A program made the position numbers and the translations under genes. From Cyclospora cayetanensis (taxonomy: Eukaryota > Apicomplexa > Conoidasida > Eucoccidiorida > Eimeriidae): 64,000 nucleotides of DNA. The notes under the pieces were generated by a model, which was not told the origin of the DNA, did no database searches, and worked only from the letters and a program-made list of their open reading frames with translations. The DNA is taken from the NCBI RefSeq assembly GCF_002999335.1, contig NW_020312557.1, forward strand, positions 160,000 to 223,999, given 5' to 3'. Shown piece by piece: positions 36,303 through 47,600 of this stretch. The first letter of the stretch is position 1; every line of letters begins with the position of its first letter.

Positions 36303-36420
36303 CTCTGTGCAGTAGCTGTGAATGCTCGGGGTTTCAGAGAGTACAGCTACGCACACCATAGCACTCCGTTCTCCTCATGCTAGAAGACGTGAGAAGTGCG
36401 AGGAGCAAATGGCTGGATTT
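36303..36420 (-). repeat. LTR-like repeat copy, inverted
   Basis: Read on the minus strand it runs from CTCGCACTTCTCA through AGCATGAGG to GAGCATTCACAGCTA, the same block order as the copy at 40,290-40,430. It lies about 250 bases from a direct copy, so together they form a diverged inverted pair. Confidence 0.55.
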
Positions 36421-37082
36421 CCTTGTGGGGATAATCACACTAGCTTTTTCGAGTTCTTGTAGTGTCCGGAATGAGCATTTTACAGAGTTCTTAGATGGAG
36501 CGAAACATTGAGCAGCACCGCAGGGTTCACTGCAACTGTTCCCGGTTCATCCAATGGCCGTGTATGTAGGGGTAAGTCATTATAGTCTACAACAGTTGTC
36601 TGGTTCCAGTCGAATCGTTGCCACAATTCAGTTGCCTGATTTTCTTTGGCAACAGGTTTGGAAAGATTGCTTTCCCGCTGGGCGTTGACGGTGGTACACT
36701 GCCTTCTTGGATACAGAGGCCGGCCTTCATGCTTACTCTAATTCATGAACGCCATAGCTGGTAAAATTGCATGAGTAGTCGGTTACCAAAGTGTCTAATA
36801 TGCATCAACGAGGCTATGCAGTGGAGAAAAGTACGACGGCCCTGTCTATATGCAAGTACTGGCTGACTACACGAAGAGGCTAGAAACTGACATTTCTTAG
36901 AAACCCTCAGATGAAGAGTATACCAAGCCCTCTTTGTTGCATGTCAAATGGCGGCAGGTGCACCTCGAATCTAGCTTGATCCGTAAAGCGGATGCTGTCT
37001 GCCTCCACGACTTACTACAGTTTTTGCCTTCACACTATCTCGGATTCGTCGGTCTATGCTGAGATAAGCTGAAAAGCAAACT

Positions 37083-37484
37083 TTGGTAGAACGGCAAAGT
37101 CTGGAGTTCGGGAATCTATCAAGAGATGACAACACAAAGAAATATGAATTTGCGGCTTTCAAAAGCTACAACATAAACGAACAGCTGTTTTACGAGTGGT
37201 TGATCTTGGGTCTGCCAGGAGTATCACGTCAGGTGTTCGCAGGATGGGCAGCAACTCAGCGAGTAAACGACCGTTTAGTGGGGCTGCCTCAACTGATGAA
37301 CTTCTTGAGATTTCAGGAGCAAATAAGCGCAGTTCCTGCTTCTCTGGCTGAAAAGAAAGATACATATCCGGACTTTGAGACTACGTTGGAACACCAAACA
37401 TCCAAGGTAGCTTACGCCCCCAGCAGCCGCAGGCAGGCTCTCAACATCGCACTGGCTTCTGTTGTGGAAGATTGGGTCGAATGA
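37083..37484 (+). pseudogene. Gag-like remnant of the Ty3/gypsy copy 2
   Basis: This open frame of 133 codons contains NINEQLFYEWLILGLPG, a pattern like the helical core of retrotransposon Gag ('FLxGLP'). It directly precedes the protease and RT remnants of the same strand. I call it Gag by position and by this weak pattern only. An interrupted frame follows. Confidence 0.4.
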
Positions 37485-37489
37485 TGTAG

Positions 37490-40090
37490 GACTACAAGCT
37501 CATACAAAGGCCGAAAACGTTAAACAATGGGACTACTTTCAACGGGAACACGCTTCCTGGCAAGCAAGAAAGGCGCACCAGGAAAGCAGAGAACCCTTAT
37601 GCAGTCTGCAACGACACATGAAAAAGACGCAGTTGGGAACCCGCCATGGGCCAATCCTGCGTCGATACAAATGTACATGAGTGGCCAAAAATTGCTATTG
37701 CTGTCTGACACTGGGTGATAAATCGTTATATTGTCTGAGAAGAGGGCGCATAAGTGCAGTCTGTCTGTCACTCGTCGTTACAGCCCCTAGTTCTCAGCTT
37801 TTCTAGTTACCGGCAGAGTACAACGATTGGCAGGGTTGTACCCGCCAAATACCACTTCAACTCGAAGTTGGGTTATAACATAACTTTGTCTAGAACTTCT
37901 ACGTTGGACTTATGTGTCATGGCGGAACCCTAATCATTCCATGAGTAACCAATGCCCGAGGAGCTACCATGCTGCTCTACTCCGTTTTATTTTGTAAAAG
38001 CCAAGAGGGATTTGTGTATGGCACTTATGCAGCCACAGCTGCGCCATCCGGACGCTAGTGCTCAAAGAAGCGCTAAAAAGGAGCGACTCCATTTTTTCTT
38101 GCGGACGGTCATTCATTCAATAGTCAGAGGTGTGGAGTTGGTACCTCAACAAGGTAAGGCAGAGTCTACATGCGGGCGGCGCAGAACTGCAGTAAGAGAA
38201 AACGACTATGAGCATGTATTACATCTTCGTGGCTTTGTTCCGGGTTTTTTTATTAGGAAGCTGGTCAAAAGTTCTTTTCCAAGAAATGGGAAGACTGGGG
38301 GCAAATATCAAAAAAACTTTTGCGAATGTGCTAATAAATGACGAGCTGATAGCAGGCAGGCCGCCTGCTGGTCGTCCGCCGCACTGTATAGCGGAAATCC
38401 TTAGGCCAGCTCCAAAGTACTGTCTGCGCCTTTGGAAGCCTCCACAGCATTAAGAGAAGATTAAGCAGCAGGCGCATGGATTGTTTGCAAAGACAGAGTG
38501 CATGAGTGGGCTAGGACTTTTGGGCATAACCCTGGGTTGGTGACAGAAAAGGACCGCGGGTGGCACATATGTGATAACTTCACGCTCCTGAATAAGATCA
38601 TTGTGGAACAGATCCCGATGCATCGAATTGGCAAATTCCTACGAAATCTAAGCATTATAACACTCTACCAGGCATCTGGCTTTACATACGCTAACGAACC
38701 CCTATTCATCTCGAGAACTGGCACAAAACGCTGCTTCATGCTTGCACTTGCATACTCAAGCATGCCTATGCACCGCTTGGACTTTTTACTGCTTCAAACT
38801 GCGGCGGCAAATTATTACTGGAGCCTTTTTGTAAACCTGTTTAGCAGGTGTCGATGGCTGTCTGCATAAACGGTGCCTCTGCATAAACGGTGTCTTAGGT
38901 ATCAGCCGTGACGTTCAAGAGCATCTAGAGTGTGTACGGCGTGCTTTAACTGGGATGGGACAAGCAGTGACGCATAGAGCCATACAACAGCTCATTTTCC
39001 AGCATAATTGTGCTTCTAGGGTTCGTTGATGCGGTTCTCAGAACTGAACCGGATTCAGCTACAATTGAAGCAATCAAGGTGCGTACGTCGTCTTTAGGCA
39101 CCCGCACCTATGACCCAAAGTTGTAGGGTTTTGCATTTTGCCACCAAATTTGCCTTGCTGGGTCTCCTCGAATACCTGCTGCTTCGCCTTACCTACTTAA
39201 GAAAACGCAGTCTATGACCTGGACAGAGGAGGAGGATGCCGCCGCAAGGACGCATAGCCGGGGGCCTCATATCACCTCCAGTTCATATGCTGCTTAAATC
39301 TAAACGTCCTTGCTTTCCGGTGACCGATGCCAGTAACGAAGCGGTGGCTGCAGCTCTCGCCCATTATGCTACAGAATCTTCAAGCGCTACACCGTTGCTT
39401 GCCAATCTCATCAGTTTACAGAAGTCAAGCAAAAGATCCAGCGGGGAAAGAAGAACTCAATGCAGTGTAATTTTACGTGAAAGTGTAGAAAATATTTGAA
39501 TGAACTTCATTTTAAGGTCCAAGCTGACCATAAGTCTGTGACGTACCTTACAAAGGGTTCCCAAGATCTCGATGGTCCCAGAATGGTTTATAAGCCTAGG
39601 CACCTGCGGTATGAGTACACATTGAAGTACATTAGGGTCATCATCAAGATGGTTGCCAACGCGCCCTCGCGACGCTCTGTGCTCGCGATTGTGGACCTCA
39701 ACCGCCCACCTCGGCGATGACTCACAGCTCCTATAGATATTGAGTGAATTGTATGCTCTTGATATTCATACGTTCGCTGGTATTGTCAGCATCCAGAATT
39801 GCAGAAGATTGAAGCAGTACCATGTTGAGGATGGCCTGCTTTGCCTCAAACCAAAGCCCAAAGCCCCTCGCTTGTTTATTTCTACGACACTTCGCAGTCC
39901 TATTTTGCGCAAAGCACACGATCATGCTCTTGCAGGCCACGATGCGATTCACAGTACAGTATAAAGCTCTCCTGGAGTTTCTGTGAGGCGTGTTCGTGGC
40001 TAGCTGTGCAACCTCTGTCCCCACACGGTCACTTGTCCCAAAAAGAATGTCCGATAACAATAAGGAAAGTTTTGAACCTCCTTTAGGGGA
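37490..40090 (+). mobile_element. Degenerate Ty3/gypsy-type retrotransposon pol, copy 2
   Basis: Domains follow the Ty3/gypsy order. A protease remnant (LLLLSDTGC) is near 37,690-37,720. The stretch at 38,140-38,460 matches copy 1. The RT palm remnant is at about 38,882-38,935 (CINGVLGISRDVQEHLE), without the YxDD Asp pair. The RT/RNase H junction (TQSMTWTEEE) is near 39,210. RNase H pieces are PVTDASNEAVAAALAHYA (about 39,320-39,370) and VQADHKSVTYL (about 39,520-39,550). The integrase zinc-binding remnant (KAHDHALAGHDAIHSTV) is near 39,910-39,960. Several frame changes and stops show that it is inactive. It is better preserved than copy 1 in RNase H. Confidence 0.8.
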
Positions 40091-40289
40091 CCAGTACTGA
40101 TAGTTTTGTCGCACCTCCAGCCTTTACGGAGATCCTTTGGGTAAGAAATAGCACTGATTCGTAAGACGATACACGATACTAGCCTCCTGGCTTCAAAAGC
40201 CCATCTAGGGTCTCCAAAAATACATGATTCAGACTCAACACGAATTCGAGAGAAAGCTAGGAAGCTTTTCCCCTAAAGGACTTCAGCCC

Positions 40290-40430
40290 TCTGCTGCTCG
40301 CACTTCTCAGATCTTCCAGCATGAGGGAAAAGAAAGAGCCAGGTAGTGCATAGCTGCACCCTCTAAAACTTCAAGCATTCACAACTAGTATGGTATGGAA
40401 TTTAGCGGGCACAGACGCAAAGTTGCGCCT
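40290..40430 (+). repeat. LTR-like repeat copy, candidate 3' LTR of copy 2
   Basis: It contains CTCGCACTTCTCAGATCTTC, AGCATGAGG and TCAAGCATTCACAACTAGT. It lies just beyond the integrase remnant in the same orientation as 35,930-36,055, as expected for a 3' LTR, but the two are strongly diverged. Confidence 0.5.
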
Positions 40431-41207
40431 CATTCTTCTAAGCTAAGAGTGAGTAAAATAAAAACGCAAACAAAAAGAAAAGCCATTAGTCAACACTTCC
40501 TAATTCCCTGTCACGTGACACTGTTGTAGTAGGCTTCACTTCAGTGTAGCGGAAGCCGCTACACTTGTTAGCCAGGTGCAAATCACGTTGTCTAGACATT
40601 TTAAGGTAACTAGAGGTTTAGCATTCAAGGGCGCACTCCAATCATCGTTAAAATGATACTCTGTTCTTTTGTTCTCGAGCTCAGAGTATCCCCAGGGCAT
40701 GTAAGCATTTGAGGGCATCGGTAGGGAAGTGAGAGGCTACACCAACGCAAAAATTACAGTGGGACCCTCACACTAGCTACTAGAACCTCATAGCTTCCAG
40801 CGTACACTACTGTATATCTGTCATATACCATTTACGTCGGCTCACGTCTGTAAGCACCCCCAGGAATTAAAATTTGCCACTGTAGCAACGGATATTTCCA
40901 TATCGTATAGCTGCAGTCCACAGCTTCTCTACCTTCCTATTAGTAATGGAAATGGCGTTCGTTGAATAGGAGGTCCTGTGCGTTGCATGATGGCTTGCCC
41001 AGTGGTACCAGGTTGGCCCGTAGTGGTAAGCTCTACTTTTGACCCTATCCGACTTGTGCTTGTGCACCTGTATAGAGCATTATGAGTTTAACAGCGAGCT
41101 ATGCACATAGGGGCAAAGCTCTAAGCCCAAAGTGCTAAAAGGGGAATAGGGGCACATCCCCTCCGTGCGGGCGGCAAGCCTAAAACACGAAATCGGGAAT
41201 AGGGCGC

Positions 41208-41399
41208 ATGGATGTCTCTTCTGAATGTGTTGCGATCTCCTATACGTTTTTTGTTGACGGCATATTAGACGTAATTTTGATCCTTTTGCTACTGAAACTT
41301 GGGCTCAAAAGCGGAGCCTTCGGCTGGACGCCGGGCTGGCGAGTCGGTTTCATTGTACTGTGCACAATATCCGGGTTGCTTGGATTCATATCCGGCTAG
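41208..41399 (+). CDS. Possible small membrane protein, 63 aa
   Basis: The frame begins MDVSSECVAISYTFFVDG and has two hydrophobic segments: one around DVILILLLLKLG (residues about 21-32), the other around VGFIVLCTISGLLGFISG at the C-terminus. Between them is a short GAFGWTPGWR loop. It could be a small two-span membrane protein or one exon of a larger gene. It lies 300 bases upstream of the 234-aa gene on the same strand. No family is recognised. Confidence 0.35.
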   Translation: MDVSSECVAISYTFFVDGILDVILILLLLKLGLKSGAFGWTPGWRVGFIVLCTISGLLGFISG

Positions 41400-41701
41400 A
41401 AACTACACTATACGAGAGTTTCTGACTATGAGGTAGTATTTAAGCCGACGAGTTGGCAAAGATGGGGATAGAGCTGGGGCTGACGGCAGCTGTGAACTCT
41501 TCCGAGCACCTACCCGCCGGTGTAGCCAGCCGCGGTCGCTTTCGGTTTCTGCAGCAGTATCCCAAAATTCTGTGCATTCCCTATTCTGTTTCCTAAGTTA
41601 AGTTTCCTCCTTTGTTTTCCTGAGGCATAACTGGGCAAAGAAGCCGTTTGTTCCTCCCCAACACCTGCCCCTCCTTGCAGTCGATTCTTTTCCTCGCCAA
41701 A

Positions 41702-43555
41702 ATGAAGCCCCAGGGCGAGTGGGCCTTTGTCAAGCCTGACAAGGGTGAGTATTTCATTGTTTTGAGCACCCATCGACTTGTATCGACCTCAGTGCCTTGG
41801 TCGCAGCCTAGCGAAGTGTCCGAATGTAATGGTTCACAGTGGCTTGCGGACCATCTCGTTGGGGGCAGCTTTATTCAGCGCATTCGGTGTTGCTCCGACC
41901 GGGGCCTCATCTCACGCTTACCTCTGTTCCTCTCAGCTGAAGGAGGTCTTTCTCTCTGACTTTTCATTGCTTGGAGAGCTCCCGGATTTGTACTTGTTTT
42001 CAGTTTGGATTAACAAAAACTTCCACACCGCGCGGTAGATTTCTTATCGCTACACCTAGGGATAAGGCTTTTTGTTAAGCTTTTGTTGCTGCTGGTTGCT
42101 TGTCCTCAGAGGCGTTGGCCAAGGAGAAGACTCTCGAATCCTTGCAGACAGAAGATGTGATGTTTCCCGCCGGTAAACTTGAATATGCCGGCACCAACGT
42201 CGTTAAGGAGACAATCAAAGCAACCGAAGACGTCGTCAAAGAGATGAGGACATGGCTTAAGTAAGGTATAAGCCCTCCAAACCATAAAATAATGTAAAGT
42301 ACAGTGACCAGCACAAACCACTGAACGCAGGTTGTTTCTGTGATGAGGCTACGTAAATGCATGGTCTTCGCTGTTGCTAAAAGCTTACTTTGTTTGCTGG
42401 TTTGTCTTTTTGATGGGCCTGCCCTGTATGCTCCGAACCCCAATCGCAGGACAGGCATAGCTCCCGACGGCACGCGAATGATGACTGATGAGGCATCGCA
42501 GTGGTAAGGCGTACCCACTGGATGAAATTTAGGTGAAATAAGTAGTATTTGTTACACAAGACGAAGTTTAAAAAGTTCGCTGAGTGTGAGGCTAGCCTTA
42601 GATGGCTTCTAGGATCTGATTTACTCTGCCGCATGTCAAATCTCGGACTTTCCGGCTCAAGAGGATAACAACAAAATCGCCTGTATTAAATCACGGCTTC
42701 CACTCTTCGTCTACCCTGCACGGTTTTGGATGAATACAATGATTTGTGTACTACTTTTGCGTGTCTCAGGTATCAAGATTTTTATCAAGCTACGGTGCAG
42801 GCTGATGCAGAGCACGAGTGCCTGCCCGAGGGCTCTCTGGTGGATTACTACTATTGGAATGCTCCCTACCTGGCGCATATTGGCAACATCAACCTTGTTA
42901 TGATGCACTCACAAGTACGTACATTTAGGCTGAGAAAGAATATACACTGGGCACGTTTGTGTCATCCAGTAATGCCTAGAGGATATCCAGCAGCCCTAGT
43001 AGATCTTCTTGGACAGGCGTTATAAGGGCTGACCAGGGCATGGTAAAAAATATTACCCTCTCATATATATAATCGCAGACTGTATGGTATCAAAATACTG
43101 ACAATTATTGCTTACTACATGGTAAATTTAATAAAGGGTTCAGAGCATTCAGAAGTCGCACATCACTATGCACCCCTATTCTACGACTCGGGCAATCTCC
43201 GATGATGACAAATCTATTGTGTCTCATGTCTTATGGCTGCTAGGTGAACCTGCGTGATGGTACTCACCTACCATGTGATCGCCTGCGCGAGTCGACAAAG
43301 GCAATGAAAAACTTGGAGCGGATGGCGAACAAGCGTTTGTCTGCTCAGCTGAGAGACCGAAACGCCTTTGTGGACACAGCTATGGGGCCAGCCCACAGGG
43401 GTCACCCTCTAAGGAAGGAAGGACTATACACTCGGTACTTCTGGTCTCCGTTGCATCAGCGCACAATCGAAGAAATGAAGGGAAGGTTCCCCGAGAGGAT
43501 TCCAACAGTTGTTCATGAGGCACGAGAACACACACCGTCAGAGGCATCGAGTTGA
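41702..43555 (+). CDS. Conserved-looking 234-aa protein of unknown function, 5 exons
   Basis: Exons are 41702-41744, 42110-42260, 42450-42503, 42770-42914 and 43244-43555. Donors are GTGAGT, GTAAGG, GTAAGG and GTACGT, all acceptors are CAG or TAG, and all phases agree, so the gene is very likely real. The protein starts MKPQGEWAFVKPDK. It has a charged helical N-terminal half (VVKETIKATEDVVKEMRTWL), then a tyrosine-rich central segment (WYQDFYQATVQ, LVDYYYWNAPYLAHIGNIN), and a basic C-terminal half (LERMANKRLSAQLRDRNAF). There is no signal peptide or membrane segment. The composition recalls small structural subunits of mitochondrial complexes, but I do not recognise it and make no functional claim. 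Confidence 0.85.
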
Positions 43556-44666
43556 TCATCATAGCGAAGCAGTGAGAGGAAATGCTTAGTAGTACTATCA
43601 ACAGGGTAAAATAAAGGTGTTTTTGTCACAGAAAGGATATGAGGGGTTGACGTGCCTTTGTATTTTCTGTTAGTAAGTAGCATCATAATTAAGGGCTACA
43701 TACAGCGCGAGAAACCAACCAAACAAGCCGCATTGCTCCCACTAGGCCTGACTTCCAGCAATATCACAAGAAAACTCTCATATACTGAGAGTAAACGTTC
43801 TGTTTTTCTCTTCTAACTGCTGAATCGCCATTTTTACAGCTGTCGGTGTACTTACACATTTGAACATGGAGTTGGCATAGTGCAGCGGCAGGAAGAGCTC
43901 GGCTGCAGCATAAAAGGTGCGCACACGCTAGAAATACGCTGTCACCAGAACGATTTGTGCGCACGTCTTTTCGTAATTCCAAGTGAGGATGAATGCGGTA
44001 TGTGGCAAATATTTCTGCGATCGCAATCGAGGCACGCACGGAGATATTGCTAGGTGGTATAAAAACAAAGTAATAGAGCCGCATAGTGTGAATATATTGC
44101 GGTGCGTATGCGTCTGGGGTTTTCCCAAGTTTACTGTACGTATGGTCAGTAGTGGAGACGATGCTGCAAGTACGGCTAAAAGATTGTGTTAGTCTCTATG
44201 ACATAAGCTAAAGAGGCAGGTACTTCCAAAGCTACTCTATAAGGTGACGGATAGAGGCCAATTTATTGCGGGGAACTAGCGAATAAACACTGTAACCACG
44301 TAGAATACAGCAACCAGGATCTGCTACAGGTTTTGGCACCTGTGACTCATCTAAGCCAGCCTTGGCTTTTCAATAGCTCCAAAATGCAAGCAAAAATCAT
44401 CCCTATATAGTGTAAAATGCAATGAAACAGGAATATCTGCTAGTAATACCCCTCCTCTCAAACTCCTATTGCCAGGGGGCCCCTTAAGGGCCCTCTAGGC
44501 TTCTCCAATGCTGACTGGGCAACTTACGTTTCATATGCAGTCTTTTCATGTTGAAGACGCGAGTTTCATTCTTATTCTTTAGTTTTGGGGGGTTTCAGTC
44601 TGCTTATTTTCTCAATGGCTACCTTGGGTACTCTTCAGCTTCGCTCGTGCTCAGCTTTTGTGCGCG
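43556..44666. other. Intergenic region
   Basis: No supported gene is seen between the 234-aa gene and the zinc-finger gene. A GGGCCC cluster lies at about 44,475-44,500, shortly upstream of the zinc-finger start. Confidence 0.55.
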
Positions 44667-47600
44667 ATGGCATCCCAGGGTTCCGCCAGAGACTCTACCC
44701 CTGTTTCCTTTCCTTTTTCTCCATCTGCTCCTACTTTTTTGTATGCGACAAATGGGCGTGGGCCCTCAGAACCAGAGAAAAGCACCGAAGTAGGTAATTG
44801 CAGCAGCAGCTCGAGAATCGTTAGGAGCAAACGCAGCAGCGACAACAGCACTACGAACAGAGATAACACCGAGATATATAGCGAGATGGGGGCAGAGGCA
44901 GTTAGAGATGTCTGCTCTTCAGAATTGAAGAAGAGGAAAGAAGCCACTCCTTTGCTTTGCACTGCTGAAAGCTGTAACCTAGCCTTCCGCAAGAAGACAT
45001 CGCTAGAGCGGCACATCCTGTGCCATTCCGACCAGGTATTAACGCCGTAGAGGGAATCCTGAAAATGGATGCTGCTGTATTACTCTTATAAGCCCTAACC
45101 TAGATGTAGCCCTTATGGCGTATGATGAATGCAGCACTTACTGCCCTGTGCGTTTGTATGCAAGCCTTCTGCTCATGATTTCTGGAATGCAACTAGAGAC
45201 ATGTAAAAAGGACATGCACACACTGCCCTATCGGTTTCGTGCTTTTTCTTTGACGTTCGTGTTGTTTCCCCAGCGCAGTTTTAAATGTGAAGACTGCGGC
45301 GCCGCTTTCAAAAGGAAAGAACACCTCAGCAGGCATAAAGTCCTACGACACAAAACCCGGAGTCCACCAAGTATGAACACTTCAGGGGCTTCCACGGAGT
45401 GCACCGATCCGAATGGGGAACTCCGGAAGCCAGAAGCACCGCAAAATTTCGAATGCGAGCATTGTGGGAAGGCATTTTTGCTGAACTACCACCTGAAGAG
45501 ACACCTGAAAACCCACATGCTACTATACAAATGCCGTGAGCGCTACTGAAAGGCACGTATACTTGCTGACTTATTTCTAGCAACAGGAGTATCAACAGCT
45601 GCAGCCATAGCAATAGAAGGGCGAGAAAGGGGGGGTCAACGGAAATCAAGACGGAAACAGGCTTCCCTTTCTTTGCCGTTCTACGGCATCGGAAGGAGGA
45701 GTCTTATGCGCTGTGAAAGCGCATGTCTCGTCGTTAGGCTCTAAAGCAGCGAATAAACTGGTACAAGTTATACCTGTTCTTTCCGTTTGTTGCTTCAGAA
45801 CTGTGTACGTCGAGTTTCGCCCGCAAGAGGCAGTTGAAGAAGCATATGCTGCTGCATTTGGTTGCCCAGGAGCAGACAGGCACCTGTGGCAAAGCCGCAG
45901 CAAGGCACCAGTATTATTCAACAGTGAACGTGGAAAAGGATATCGAACCCAAGCGAGGGGCACATGCGGACAGGCAAAGCGATACAGAAGCAAAGACCAG
46001 CGTAGTGGCCAGCTGGGCGCATGCAGAACGGGGAAAAGGAACTCATGAGGAAACGAAGTGCGACGTCGAGGAGGGCAGAGAATTTCCGAGTGGCAAAGAT
46101 GCTACAAACGAGGAAACGAAGCTGAGCACGCCGCTGTTTCTTGGAAGGGCAGACCACCAACCCTATGCTGAGAGCAACAAAAGCTTGCCACCTTCACCAG
46201 GACAGCCAACAGCACCATTTAGCTGCCCTCATCGCGACTGCGGGAAAGTATTTACATCACTGGACACGTTGTACAGGCACTTGAGAAGGGCTGCACAGAG
46301 TAAGGCAACGAGCCTATTGTATTTTACGAGTATTTGAGGAGCTCCAGTGTGCCTGTGGTGCAACGCTTGGTCTCACATGTTTGCATTTCGTGTATGTGCC
46401 CAGTGGTGTGCGCCTTCGTGGGCCTGAGCAGATAAATTACTGTCATCACGTCGTTTAGTATAACCATCTGTAAATTTCTATAGCTTCTTCATCGAATGCG
46501 ATGTATCTGTAAAAGATTTATTTTGATCTACTATCAATTCTTTTGTCTTCTTGTATTTCGTTGCCTCGTATTGCACAATTCTACAAAAGTTTGAGTCTGT
46601 TTGTTTCTTGTTAACATAGCTTATGCGTAGGTTATTTAATGTGATGCACGTATTCTTTCTCCCAAATTCCGTACCCAAGCATCACGTAACGTGCGTTTGA
46701 TCTTATTATTTGATGACCGACCTGTGTTCGTAGGTTACGCTGTCTGGTCCATGCTTGTGTGCTCTAAATGCTTTTTGTCGCTTTTCCTATCCTTTGTTTA
46801 CGGTGTATCTTACTCGGCTGTGAGAATATACTTCGGTTTCTCGTGTGCTACTTATCTGCATAATTTGTGGCGTACTTCAATACCTGTTACCTCGAGTGAT
46901 TTTGGCAGGACCTTGCATTCTGGGTAAATACAGCCTGCCCTGTCTCTTGATCAATTGTGTGTGCTTGCTTTTTTCTGTTTGTTTTAATGTTACCATCTAA
47001 GGAAAACGCGACTACGCCTGTCCAGTGTGCGACGCCACTTTTCTCGTTTTCTCTGCCCTTGTAGCGCACAAGCGCTCTGCCCACTCAAGCAAGCTCCATA
47101 GCTGTGAACAGTGCGGGAAGGTGAGTGCCAGTAAGTGTATAAGGATGTTTGAATTTTATGCGCACCGCGGATATGCAAGCAGGTCAGCAAATAGTTACGT
47201 AGATACCATATGGTGTATGGATAGCTCAGGAAACAAAGCAGTTAAAGAGGGGAAGAAAAGTGAAGTCGCGACAAAAATTTGTAATGTCTTTTTTGCTTCT
47301 TTACGTCGCCTTTGTGTTATTGCAATAAATGCGATTCAGGCTTACACCCGCGCAGAACGTCTGAAGGCGCACATAAAGGTCTGTGTGGTTACTTTCATCT
47401 TATCATTGAGTTCAGTCATCTGCTTTTTATGTGCTAGGAATTGGTGATCATAATCAGAAATAGCTGTACTGTTGCAAGACAACACACATGGGGGCCATGT
47501 CCATCACATGCTTGTCATTCGTATCGTGTGTATATTTATTCAATTCATAGAATATACCTACGATGAAGCTTATCACTCGTCATAATATTGTTTTTCTGTA

